Below are positions 7,210-14,977 of a DNA stretch of 30,218 nucleotides, piece after piece. Each line of letters begins with the position of its first letter. Position 1 is the first letter of the stretch. Location: the NCBI GenBank assembly GCA_033722375.1, contig JAWVZB010000029.1:1-30218 (forward strand), written 5' to 3'. This DNA is from JAWVZB01 sp033722375. GTDB lineage: Bacteria > Actinomycetota > Nitriliruptoria > Nitriliruptorales > Nitriliruptoraceae. The notes under the pieces are model-generated. The model was given only the letters and a program-made list of their open reading frames with translations. It had not been told where the DNA came from and did not search any database. The position numbers were made by a program, and so were the translations under genes.

Positions 7210-8690
7210 TGCCGGACGCGATGCAGGCCGAGACTCCCGCGCTGGATCCCGAGGCGCTCCAGCCGGGGGACGGGGCTCGTGCACGCGTCGAGCGCTTGCT
7301 CGATGCCGGGTCCTTCGTCGAGCTCGGGTCCATGCGGCAGCACCGGGCGGACCAGTTCGGGTTGGACGAGCGCAAGCCCGAGTCCGACGGGGTCGTGACC
7401 GGCGCGGGCAGCATCGGCGGCCGCTCCGTGAACGTCTACGCCCAGGACCGTCGTGTGCTCGGCGGGTCGCTCGGGGAGGCCCATGCCGACAAGATCGCCC
7501 GCACCATCGAGACCGCCGCCCGCGGCGGGGTCCCGGTCGTGGGGATCAACGACTCCGGCGGGGCGCGTATCCAGGAGGGCGTGGCAGCTCTCGACGGGTA
7601 CGGGCAGGTCTTCAGCGCCAACGTCGCCGCATCGGGGCGCGTGCCCCAAGTGGCACTGGTGATGGGGCCGTGTGCTGGCGGGGCCACCTACTCGCCGGCG
7701 CTGATGGACTTCGTCGTGATGACCGACGAGGCCTACATGTTCCTCACGGGGCCACGGGTCGTGAAGGCCGTCACCGGCGAGGACGTGGACTCCCGCTCGC
7801 TCGGCGGCCCGGAGGTCCACGCGGGGCGATCCGGCGTTTGCCACCTCGTCGCCCGGGACGATGACCACGCCTTCGAACTGTCACGTCAGTTGCTGAGCTA
7901 CCTCCCGTCATCGTCCTCCGACCCGGTACCGGAGGTCGAGTCGGCCGCGGCGCCCGCCGTCGACCTCAACGAGATAGTGCCCATGGAGGGCCGTCAGCCG
8001 TACGACGTGCGCGATGTCGTGCGGGGGCTCGTCGATCAGGGGGAGTTCCTCGAGATCCAGGAGCGATGGGCGAAGAACCTCGTGGTCGGGTTCGCACGGA
8101 TCGAGGGCCGCACGGTGGGGATCGTCGCCAACCAGGCGAAGTGGCTCGCCGGCGTGCTGGATCTCACCGCCGCCGAGAAAGGGGCCCGGTTCGTGCGCTT
8201 CTGTGATGCGTTCGGGATCCCGCTGGTGGTCCTCGTCGACGTGCCGGGCTTCCTGCCGGGCACGGCACAGGAGTCGAACGGGGTGATCCGCAAGGGTGCC
8301 AAGCTCCTGCACGCCTTCGCGTCGGCGACCGTGCCGCGCATCACGGTCGTCATGCGCAAGGCGTTCGGCGGCGCCTACATCGTCATGAACTCACGGAGCC
8401 TCGGCGCCGATGCCGTTCTGGCGTGGCCCGATGCGGAGCTCGCCGTGATGGGCGCCGAGGGTGCCGCGGACGTGATCTTCCGCCGTCAGATCGAAGCCGA
8501 CCCAGACCGCCGCGACCAGTTGATCGAGCGCTACCGGGCCGAAGCGATGCACGTCGACCTCGCCGCCCGACGGGGGTCCGTCGACGAGATCATCGCCCCG
8601 TCCGAGACGCGCCCCGCCCTCGCCACGCTGCTGCGATCGCTGCGCGGCGCGCGGGAGCCCGGGTTCGTCCACGACAACCTGCCGCAATGA
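7209..8690 (+). CDS. accD: acyl-CoA carboxylase carboxyltransferase (beta) subunit
   Basis: A 493-residue single-chain carboxyltransferase of the actinobacterial AccD/PccB type, not the split AccA/AccD type. The N-terminal crotonase-like half has NDSGGARIQEG near 115-124 and GPCAGGATYSPAL at 153-165; the C-terminal half has PGFLPGTAQE at 346-355 and RKAFGGAY at 383-390, the two regions that build the oxyanion holes. It moves carboxyl from carboxybiotin to acetyl-CoA (or propionyl-CoA). Its place between fabF and plsC suggests malonyl-CoA supply for fatty acids. The biotin carboxylase/BCCP alpha subunit is not in the window. Acyl-CoA specificity cannot be assigned here. Confidence 0.9.
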   Translation: MPDAMQAETPALDPEALQPGDGARARVERLLDAGSFVELGSMRQHRADQFGLDERKPESDGVVTGAGSIGGRSVNVYAQDRRVLGGSLGEAHADKIARTIETAARGGVPVVGINDSGGARIQEGVAALDGYGQVFSANVAASGRVPQVALVMGPCAGGATYSPALMDFVVMTDEAYMFLTGPRVVKAVTGEDVDSRSLGGPEVHAGRSGVCHLVARDDDHAFELSRQLLSYLPSSSSDPVPEVESAAAPAVDLNEIVPMEGRQPYDVRDVVRGLVDQGEFLEIQERWAKNLVVGFARIEGRTVGIVANQAKWLAGVLDLTAAEKGARFVRFCDAFGIPLVVLVDVPGFLPGTAQESNGVIRKGAKLLHAFASATVPRITVVMRKAFGGAYIVMNSRSLGADAVLAWPDAELAVMGAEGAADVIFRRQIEADPDRRDQLIERYRAEAMHVDLAARRGSVDEIIAPSETRPALATLLRSLRGAREPGFVHDNLPQ

Positions 8691-9388
8691 GCTCCGCCCC
8701 GACGAAGGACGACATCGTGACGGTCGTGCCGGGGGCACGATCGCTCGCCCGTCGGGTACTCCGGCCGCTCCTGCGCCTGTGGCTCCGGCTCCGCATCGAG
8801 GACGAGAACCACGTTCCCTCGGAGGGGCCGGTGATCATCGCATCGACTCATGCCTCGCATGCAGACTCGATCGCGCTCGGCAGCGCGCTGGAGCGCCCCG
8901 TCTACTTCCTCGGCGACCTCCGCCTGACGAGGTGGCCGCTCCTCGGACCCTGGCTGCCGAAGCTCGGCATGGTCCCGGTCGAGCGTGGCACCGCGGACAC
9001 CGACGCACTCGGACGTCTCACTGCGCTCCTCGAGGAAGGCGAGGCGGTGGTCGTCTACCCGGAGGGATCTCGCAGCCGCGACGGCCGTGTCTACCGCCCT
9101 CGCTCGGGGGTCGCTCGCCTATCGGCAGCTACCGGGACGCCGGTGGTCCCCGCAGCGGTCGTCGGCACCTTCGACGTCTGGCCGACCGGTTCGCCCCCAC
9201 GGGTGACAGGTGGCCCGGTGCGGATCCGCTTCGGGCCAGCGCTGGCTGCGCCGGACGACCATCCCCGGGCGCGGCGTCGGTTCAACCAGCACCTCCACGA
9301 AGCGCTCGTTGCGCTGTCCGGGAAACCACGTGCCGACGAGTTCGCCCCGGTCAACGGGCGGGACACGGACCTGCGAGAGGCAGCTTGA
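8687..9388 (+). CDS. 1-acyl-glycerol-3-phosphate acyltransferase-like protein
   Basis: A 233-residue PlsC-family acyltransferase. The catalytic HX4D box is seen at His55-Asp60 (THASHADS) and the phosphate-binding motif at residues 126-130 (EGSRS, in YPEGSRSRDG). A GMVPVERG segment lies between them, as in the family. Members acylate lysophosphatidate or related acceptors at the membrane, drawing on acyl-ACP or acyl-CoA. Its position after the FAS-II genes suggests it feeds new acyl chains into phospholipid. ATG 8687 overlaps the carboxyltransferase stop by four bases. The exact acceptor is uncertain, so no symbol is given. Confidence 0.88.
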   Translation: MSSAPTKDDIVTVVPGARSLARRVLRPLLRLWLRLRIEDENHVPSEGPVIIASTHASHADSIALGSALERPVYFLGDLRLTRWPLLGPWLPKLGMVPVERGTADTDALGRLTALLEEGEAVVVYPEGSRSRDGRVYRPRSGVARLSAATGTPVVPAAVVGTFDVWPTGSPPRVTGGPVRIRFGPALAAPDDHPRARRRFNQHLHEALVALSGKPRADEFAPVNGRDTDLREAA

Positions 9389-9786
9389 TGCGCGTGGGAT
9401 GTGACGTCGTCTCGATCGACCGCCTGGCCGAGGTCCTCGAGCGCCGCGACGGGTTCTCGTCGCGGGTCTTCACCGACCGTGAGCTCGACGACGCCCGACG
9501 GGGAGGGATCGATCCCGGCAGCCCGATCGAGTGTTCCCGGCTCGCCGCCCGCTTCGCCGCGAAGGAGGCCGCACGCAAGGCCCTCGGAGACCTGCGCCTG
9601 CCCTTCCATGACACCGAGGTACGGACCTGTCCGGACGGGGCGCCGGAGCTGTGGATACGGGGCGAGCGCTCCGACCTCTCCGTGTCCCTGAGCCATGACG
9701 GGGGAATCGCGATGGCCGTCGTCATCGGCCCGCCGACGATCGATCTCATCGACACCGAAGGAGCCAGCCATGCTGCTCGAAGATAA
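9388..9786 (+). CDS. acpS: holo-ACP synthase
   Basis: A 132-residue phosphopantetheinyl transferase of the short AcpS type. It begins MRVGCDVVSIDRL with the metal-binding Asp6, and has RFAAKEAARKAL with the second metal ligand Glu60 and its conserved lysine. The C-terminus has the SVSLSHDGGIAMAV strand typical of the family. It attaches 4'-phosphopantetheine to the serine of ACP, here presumably Ser38 of the ACP encoded at 5667. Its start overlaps the acyltransferase stop (TGATG), and its last 17 bases overlap the fabI gene. Confidence 0.94.
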   Translation: MRVGCDVVSIDRLAEVLERRDGFSSRVFTDRELDDARRGGIDPGSPIECSRLAARFAAKEAARKALGDLRLPFHDTEVRTCPDGAPELWIRGERSDLSVSLSHDGGIAMAVVIGPPTIDLIDTEGASHAARR

Positions 9787-10546
9787 GAAGCTGCTCATCA
9801 CCGGCGTGCTCGATCCGCGGTCGATCGCCTTCTCCGTCGCGCGGCTGGCACAGGAACAGGGTGCCGAGATCGTGCTGACCGGCTTCGGGAAGGGCCGCCG
9901 TCTGACCGAACGGACCGCGCAGCGGCTCTCCGAGACGCCCGACGTGCTCGAACTCGACGTGACCAACGAGCAGGACATCGCGAACGTCGCCAAGGAGGTC
10001 GACGACCGTTGGGGACACCTCGACGGCATGCTCCACGCGGTCGCGTTCGCCCCGGAGTCCTGTCTGGGTGGCGGGTTCCTCGACGCCCCGTGGGAGGACG
10101 TCTCGACCGCCCTCCAGGTGTCGACCTACTCGCTCGCGGCGCTCGGTCGCGGCTTCTCCTCCCTTCTGGAAGCGTCGGGGTCGGGTGCGATCGTCGGTCT
10201 CGACTTCGACGCGTCGGTCGCCTGGCCCGGCTACGACTGGATGGGGGTCGCCAAGGCCGGCCTGGAGTCGACCGCGCGCTACCTCGCCCGCGACCTCGGC
10301 CCGCGTGGGATCCGCGTCAACCTCGTCGCGGCAGGTCCGCTCCACACCATGGCCGCACGGAGCATCGACGGTTTCGGGGGGTTCGAGGACGTCTGGACCG
10401 ACCGCGCCCCGCTCGGCTGGGACATGCGCGACCCGGAGCCCGTGGCCCGCACGGTCTGTGCCCTGCTGTCGGACTGGACGCCCGCGACCACGGGCGAGAT
10501 CGTCCACGTCGACGGGGGTGTCCACGCTCTCGGCTCTTCCGCCTAA
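9770..10546 (+). CDS. fabI: enoyl-ACP reductase, InhA-like
   Basis: A 258-residue atypical short-chain reductase. It has the FabI/InhA N-terminus LLITGVLDPRSIAFSVA, and the active pair Tyr155 and Lys162 spaced as YX6K in YDWMGVAKA, which is the InhA-like spacing and sequence. It reduces trans-2-enoyl-ACP with NADH in the last step of each elongation cycle; homologues are the targets of triclosan and isoniazid. A GAAGGAG ribosome site lies inside the acpS coding sequence. It is the last gene of the operon, with its stop 12 bases from the stop of a convergent mini-ORF. No clear terminator hairpin was found after it. Confidence 0.93.
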   Translation: MLLEDKKLLITGVLDPRSIAFSVARLAQEQGAEIVLTGFGKGRRLTERTAQRLSETPDVLELDVTNEQDIANVAKEVDDRWGHLDGMLHAVAFAPESCLGGGFLDAPWEDVSTALQVSTYSLAALGRGFSSLLEASGSGAIVGLDFDASVAWPGYDWMGVAKAGLESTARYLARDLGPRGIRVNLVAAGPLHTMAARSIDGFGGFEDVWTDRAPLGWDMRDPEPVARTVCALLSDWTPATTGEIVHVDGGVHALGSSA

Positions 10547-10558
10547 CGGCCGGTGACG

Positions 10559-10675
10559 TCAACGCAGGAACGCCCACACGACCAGCAGGACGCCGACGAC
10601 GATCAGTCCCACCAGCACCCCGTGGGTGCCTCGCCCCGATCGCTCCCACAGGCGCTGGAACCAATCCTCCCACAC
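10559..10675 (-). CDS. 38-residue single-span membrane mini-protein (predicted)
   Basis: A GTG-initiated frame encodes a tryptophan-rich amphipathic start (VWEDWFQRLWERSGRGTHG) followed by one hydrophobic span of about 18 residues (VLVGLIVVGVLLVVWAF) and a terminal LR. A GAGGAG ribosome site sits seven bases upstream. The pattern of amphipathic helix plus a membrane anchor is coherent and unlikely by chance. It lies downstream of the minus-strand membrane protein and may be co-transcribed with it. No homologue is recognised and its function is unknown. It is too short for ordinary gene callers. Confidence 0.5.
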   Translation of the reverse strand: MWEDWFQRLWERSGRGTHGVLVGLIVVGVLLVVWAFLR

Positions 10676-10689
10676 GGCGTCACTCCTCG

Positions 10690-10755
10690 TCAGGAGGTCA
10701 TCGGCTCAGGAGACGTCATCTCGGCCGGCCGAGACGCGGTGGTGTCTGTGCTCAT
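10690..10755 (-). CDS. 21-residue mini-ORF coupled to the upstream membrane gene (tentative)
   Basis: The ATG at 10755 overlaps the TGA of the membrane protein gene as ATGA, the same junction used by the array genes, and a GGAG site lies just upstream. The peptide is short and polar (MSTDTTASRPAEMTS and six further residues). Its stop is 14 bases before the GTG of the 38-residue ORF, so it could couple translation between the two. Its codons span a 16-base palindrome at 10719-10734. It could equally be a chance ORF. Confidence 0.3.
   Translation of the reverse strand: MSTDTTASRPAEMTSPEPMTS
10719..10734. promoter_or_regulatory. 16-base perfect palindrome TCTCGGCCGGCCGAGA
   Basis: The element is fully self-complementary with no loop. 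It lies 3' of the minus-strand membrane gene and 5' of the 38-residue ORF. It could be a protein-binding dyad or part of an RNA processing or attenuation structure. There is no T-rich tail, so an intrinsic terminator is not supported. Confidence 0.3.
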
Positions 10756-11909
10756 GGTCCGGCTCCTACCGATGGCTTGACCCAGACAGCTACATGAGCA
10801 GGGCGCAGGGTCGCCGCCAAGGTCTCAGTCACGCTCGCGACGAGTAGCCCGTCGTCGACCTGGTCGCGGAGCCGCGCCCCGAGCCGCTCCACGGCGACGG
10901 TGGCGTCGTACTGCTGACGGTGGAACCGCTTGTCGACGACGACCCGGACCCGTCGCTGGAGCGGGGCGAAGGCGGCCGCCGCGAGCAACGTCGATACCGC
11001 CACCGCCAGGTCGGAGTCGCGCCCTGGAACCACCGACCCGACCAAGAGCACCCAGAGGACGTACATGCCCGCGACGGCCGCCAGGGCGACCGCGTAGGTC
11101 GCAGCACGACTGACGAGACGGTCGAGGTCGTAGAGCCGGTAGCGCGTGATCGCGATGGTCGCGGCGATCGGCAGACTCCCGAAGCCGAGAACCAGCAGTC
11201 CGGGTCCGAGCAGATGCCACCAGGCGTCGCCCTCTCCTGTCAACGGGACGGTGGCAAGCAGCACCAGGGTCCCCAGCAGTATGACCGCCCCGCTCGCCCC
11301 TATCCAGCGGAGCTGCTGGCGTTCGAGGCCCTGTGACCGGCGGAACCGGGCGACGAGGGCCGTCCCGCCGAGCAGGATCATCACGTTGTTGGCCACCCAG
11401 AACCACCCCATCAGCTCCGGGTCCACCAGCGGTGCCAGTACCCCCAACGTGAGAACGGCGGCGGCTGCAAGGGTGACCCATCGCCACAACCCTGGGAGCG
11501 GGCGACCGTCCGGGAACAGCATGAGCAGAGCGAGCAGCGGGGCCCAGAGGAGCGCGCCCCCGTCCTCGTAGAACGCCTTCGCGACTCCTGCGCCCCAGGC
11601 CGGCGTGCCGCGATGGAACTGGCTCCATGCCCAGTAGGTCTCGACGAAGCCTCCGAACACGAGCCCGACGCCGGCGGCCAGGAAGGTCCAGCCGATCAGG
11701 TTGTGGGGCGACCGGCGGACGATGAGCATCCCGAGGACGCACACGAACAACGAGGCCACCCCGAGACCGACCGCGATGGGTAGACCCGACACCTCGACCT
11801 CGACGAACGACGGCGCCGAGACGAACCTCAGCCACATCGTGGCGACCGCCATGGCGACACACAGTCCGGTCGGCACCGCCGCCAGGCGCATCGCCGTCCG
11901 CGTGCTCAT
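10752..11909 (-). CDS. polytopic membrane sensor-like protein, paralogue A
   Basis: A 385-residue membrane protein with about nine hydrophobic segments, the only minus-strand member of a nine-paralogue family in this window. Family marks in order are RRSPHNLIGW, the LFPDGRPLP turn, RFRRSQGLERQQLRW, RYRLYDLDRLVSRAATY, then SDLAVAVSTLLAAAAF, VDKRFHRQQYDA and a C-terminal HVAVWVK. It ends where an output domain would begin in fused signalling proteins. I prefer ATG 11909, which has an AGGGGG ribosome site, over the ATG at 11933. It follows the BTAD regulator gene on the same strand after 65 bases that contain the CGTAACAGTTCCG motif. Ligand and function are unknown. Confidence 0.8.
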   Translation of the reverse strand: MSTRTAMRLAAVPTGLCVAMAVATMWLRFVSAPSFVEVEVSGLPIAVGLGVASLFVCVLGMLIVRRSPHNLIGWTFLAAGVGLVFGGFVETYWAWSQFHRGTPAWGAGVAKAFYEDGGALLWAPLLALLMLFPDGRPLPGLWRWVTLAAAAVLTLGVLAPLVDPELMGWFWVANNVMILLGGTALVARFRRSQGLERQQLRWIGASGAVILLGTLVLLATVPLTGEGDAWWHLLGPGLLVLGFGSLPIAATIAITRYRLYDLDRLVSRAATYAVALAAVAGMYVLWVLLVGSVVPGRDSDLAVAVSTLLAAAAFAPLQRRVRVVVDKRFHRQQYDATVAVERLGARLRDQVDDGLLVASVTETLAATLRPAHVAVWVKPSVGAGP

Positions 11910-11951
11910 CTCACCCCCTGCCGGTCCTGCCATGTTGCGCGGACGGCGCTA

Positions 11952-11964
11952 CGGAACTGTTACG
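11952..11964 (-). promoter_or_regulatory. candidate operator CGTAACAGTTCCG, copy 1
   Basis: Read on the minus strand, this 13-mer differs at one base from the copy at 24516-24528. It lies 43-55 bases upstream of the paralogue A start, in the short gap after the BTAD regulator gene. Similar motifs at 14921 and 24516 keep almost the same distance from their downstream starts. The binding protein is not known; the neighbouring BTAD regulator is the first candidate. Confidence 0.4.
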
Positions 11965-11974
11965 ACAGGGCCGC

Positions 11975-14932
11975 TCACCACTCGGTGAGCTTCCAGATCT
12001 CGGGTTCCCGGAGGCTCGTGCGGCCCACGTCGGCGAAGAGCGCCACCGCTTCCTTGAGGAGGGTCATGGTGTCCTCGTCGTCGCCCCGCAGGTGGTGGAG
12101 GTCCGCGAGGTTGTTGAGGATGGCGGCCTTCCGGTGACGATCACCGAGCCGGTCGCAGCGGTCGAGCGCGGTGCGCAGCAGCTGCTCGGCCCGTGCGTGT
12201 TCTCCTGCATCGAGCGTGCTGAGCGCGAGGTTGTTGAGCGCGGCGATGTAGGCGGACGGATCCGGCAGACTCGCAGCCAGGGCGGCTGCGTGCTCGAGGT
12301 GACGATGTGCCTCGGTGGTTTCGCCCCGCCGGCGGGCGACGAGACCGGCGAGGTTGCGCGCCTGTGCCAGTGCGTGGCGGTCTTCGGCGACTTCGGCGAG
12401 CTCCAGAGCCTGGCGCGCCTGTTGTGCGGCCTGCTCGAGGTCCCCGAGGTTCAGAGCGAGCAGTCCGAGGTCGGCAGCGATGCGGGCTGCCTCCGTGACG
12501 TTCTCCCCGTGGAGGAGGTCGCCGGCGCTGTCAAGGTGGGCTTGGGCGAGTCCCCACTCGCCCTGACGGAGGTGGAGGACGCCGAGTTCGTGCTCGATCA
12601 GGGAGAGCTCGCGGTCCGTCGTGCAGTGGGCGGCGGCCGCCTCGTAGCTCTCGAGCGCCCCGGCGTAGTCACCGTTCAGGACCCGCGAACGTGCGAGACG
12701 GCGGTGGACGAGCGCCGGTTCCGGATGGTCGAGCTCCAAAGCGCGTTCGTAGTGTGCGTCGGCGTCCCCGTGGGCCAGCATCCTGAGAGCGTGGTCGCCA
12801 GCGAGGAGCGACCAGTGGGCGGCGTCCTCGGAACGTCCACCCAGCCGGGCGTGGTCGGCAACCACAGCGGCCAGCTCACCACCCTGGCGGCGCCGTGCGT
12901 GAGGCGCCAGGGCCTCGGCCACCCGGGCATGCAGCAACCGTCGTCGCGCGGGGGAGGTGTTGTCGTAGACGATGCTCCGGATCTTGTCGTGGGCGAACTC
13001 GTAGTCGTCCCCCCGGCTGTGGAGCATGCGCCGCTGAACGAGTTCCTCGAGCCCACTGACCACCTCGTCATCGTTGCGTCCAGCGGCCTGGCTCAGTACA
13101 GCGGGCGACACCCGGTGCCCGATCACCGCACTCGTGGACAGCAGCTGCTGTGCCGTGTCCGACAACCGGTGGACGCGTCGCTCGATGGCCTCGCGGAGCC
13201 CCGAGGGGATCGGCCACGGGGTCCCCGGCTCTGGACGGTGGTCCACGAGCCAGCGGAGGTACTCCACCACCGCGAGCGGCACTCCCTCTGTCTCGTGCAC
13301 GAGCTGATCGATGATGGCGTCCAGCCCATCGCCGCTGCCCAGGGCCACCTCAGCAAGCACGCTGACGGCATCGCCCTCGAGTCGGGGGAGCGCCCATCGG
13401 CGCACGTCCTCCGCCGGTCCGCTCGCCAGATGGCGCAGCGGATGCTGGGGCCCGACCTCCTCAGAACGGAACGTGATCAGGGGACTCAGGCGATGCTCGT
13501 CCAGACGAGTGCACAGGTGAGCCAGGAACTCGAGTGTCGCCTCGTCGGCGAAGTGCGCGTCCTCCACCACGAGCACGGTGCGACGTTTCGCGCCTGCGCG
13601 CGTCGTCTCGAGCACGGAGCGGATGGCTTCGTGGAACCGTTGCCGCGCCCCGGGTGCTTCGAGCGGGGCGGGCGCCGGCAGGCGGCGACGCCCGATGAGC
13701 TCGGGGACGAGCCGGCTGGCTTCGCTCAGTACCCAATCGGAGTGTCGCTCACCGCGCCCGTCAGCGAGGACCCCGCGGACGAGCTCGATGATCGGGGCGA
13801 GCGCGGTCCGGCGTTCGCTGGGGTGGCATCGCGTGGCGAGCACACGGCGCCCCGCACGGTGGAAACCTGCTTCCAACTGTTCGACGAAGCGGGTCTTGCC
13901 GATGCCTGCTTCGCCCTCGATGAGCGCGGCGACCGTGACTGGAGCCTCCAGGTGTTCACGGACCTCCTGTTCCAACTCGCTCCGTCCGACGTAGGGCAGG
14001 TCGGTGGCGACGGGCGTCGCTCGCGAGCGGGGTTTCGTGGGGCGTAGCTCGGGGGCATCACCGGGACGCTCGATGCGACCCTCGAGGATCGCGTCGTAGA
14101 CCGCGGTGGTCGAGGCCAGCGGGGCGACGCTGAGCTCACGGTCGAGGAGGCCGACGAGCTCGCGGTAACGCGCGATCGCCGCGCCCCGTTCGCCCCGCCA
14201 TGCGTGCAGCAGCATCAGGCGGACGTGGACCTGCTCGTTCATCGGGTCGACCGCGAGCCAGCGCCCGGCGAGCGTCGCAGACTGATCGAGCTCGTCCTGC
14301 TCCACGAGCGCCGTCGTGAGCCGGTCAAGCACCCCGCACAGCTCGCGGCGGTAGAACTCCTCACGGGCGGCGATCCAATCGTCGAACTCGGGGTTCCCGC
14401 GGAGTGTGAAGCCCTCGAGGAACGGGCCGCGGTGGAGCGCCGAGGCCGTGACGAGGTCGTCGAGGCAGCGCTGGCACGATGCGAGCGTGACGTGATCGTG
14501 AGCGGTCACACCCGCCAGTAGCCGATCGAACCGGTGCACGTCCACGCGAGCGCGATGGAGTGCGAGCTCGACGCTAGCCCGGTCAGCGTGCAGGCGTTCG
14601 CCGCCGAGACCGCTGTTGAGGACGGACAGCGTGCGGCGTAGCGCCGCTCGGCCACGCTCCGGGGCGCTGTCGGGCCACAGGAGCGTGGCCAGGGCCTCCC
14701 GGCTCTGTCTGCCGTTCACGACGAGCATCGCGAGGACGGCGATCGCCTTGCGCGTATCGACCTCCAGCGGACGGCCACCGACCGCCACGTTCGGTGTCCC
14801 CAAGAGCTCGATCTCGAGCTCGTCACCAGGCGCGCTCAGTCCAGCACCCCCCTCTTGCGGGTCGGCAGCACCCGCGAGACCCGGAACTGTACGTCCAGAA
14901 CCGCCGGCGCGCTCGGTTTCCGTAACGGTCAC
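11975..14932 (-). CDS. BTAD-family transcriptional regulator with AAA ATPase and TPR domains
   Basis: A 985-residue AfsR/SARP-like regulator. In order it has an N-terminal winged-helix DNA-binding domain (about 39-110, LLGTPNVAVGG to LSVLNSGLG), a bacterial transcriptional activator domain (about 128-286), an ATPase with Walker A GEAGIGKT at 340-347 and Walker B VLVVED at 453-458, and a long C-terminal array of TPR-like helices from about 680. No C-terminal LuxR helix-turn-helix is seen. I start at GTG 14932, which has GAAGGGG seven bases upstream; an ATG at 15169 would run deep into the divergent membrane gene. It is divergent from the eight-gene array and upstream of paralogue A, which makes it the likely local regulator. 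The signal it senses is unknown. Confidence 0.85.
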   Translation of the reverse strand: MTVTETERAGGSGRTVPGLAGAADPQEGGAGLSAPGDELEIELLGTPNVAVGGRPLEVDTRKAIAVLAMLVVNGRQSREALATLLWPDSAPERGRAALRRTLSVLNSGLGGERLHADRASVELALHRARVDVHRFDRLLAGVTAHDHVTLASCQRCLDDLVTASALHRGPFLEGFTLRGNPEFDDWIAAREEFYRRELCGVLDRLTTALVEQDELDQSATLAGRWLAVDPMNEQVHVRLMLLHAWRGERGAAIARYRELVGLLDRELSVAPLASTTAVYDAILEGRIERPGDAPELRPTKPRSRATPVATDLPYVGRSELEQEVREHLEAPVTVAALIEGEAGIGKTRFVEQLEAGFHRAGRRVLATRCHPSERRTALAPIIELVRGVLADGRGERHSDWVLSEASRLVPELIGRRRLPAPAPLEAPGARQRFHEAIRSVLETTRAGAKRRTVLVVEDAHFADEATLEFLAHLCTRLDEHRLSPLITFRSEEVGPQHPLRHLASGPAEDVRRWALPRLEGDAVSVLAEVALGSGDGLDAIIDQLVHETEGVPLAVVEYLRWLVDHRPEPGTPWPIPSGLREAIERRVHRLSDTAQQLLSTSAVIGHRVSPAVLSQAAGRNDDEVVSGLEELVQRRMLHSRGDDYEFAHDKIRSIVYDNTSPARRRLLHARVAEALAPHARRRQGGELAAVVADHARLGGRSEDAAHWSLLAGDHALRMLAHGDADAHYERALELDHPEPALVHRRLARSRVLNGDYAGALESYEAAAAHCTTDRELSLIEHELGVLHLRQGEWGLAQAHLDSAGDLLHGENVTEAARIAADLGLLALNLGDLEQAAQQARQALELAEVAEDRHALAQARNLAGLVARRRGETTEAHRHLEHAAALAASLPDPSAYIAALNNLALSTLDAGEHARAEQLLRTALDRCDRLGDRHRKAAILNNLADLHHLRGDDEDTMTLLKEAVALFADVGRTSLREPEIWKLTEW

Positions 14933-14939
14933 CGTAACG
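14921..14939 (+). promoter_or_regulatory. candidate operator CGTAACGGTCACCGTAACG, copy 2
   Basis: CCGTAACG occurs twice here (14920-14927 and 14932-14939), and the centre ACGGTCACCGT is a five-base inverted repeat around one base. The element covers the GTG start of the BTAD regulator and lies 39-57 bases upstream of the first array gene. This placement would allow autoregulation together with control of the array. The CGTAACGGT core is identical to that at 24516. Confidence 0.42.
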
Positions 14940-14977
14940 CCCCTTCGGGATGCTCCGAGGGAGAGGAAGGCGCCCCC

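Noticed and set aside
5631..7868. 745-codon open frame on the minus strand opposite acpP, fabF and the carboxyltransferase
   Set aside because: It is a GC-bias shadow with no recognisable domain; the plus strand encodes three clear enzymes.
10547..10558. Terminator after fabI
   Set aside because: Only a short GGCC self-complement is present, with no stem of useful length and no T-run.
12092..14047. 651-codon plus-strand frame opposite the BTAD regulator
   Set aside because: The minus strand has clear Walker motifs and TPRs; the plus frame has no domain.
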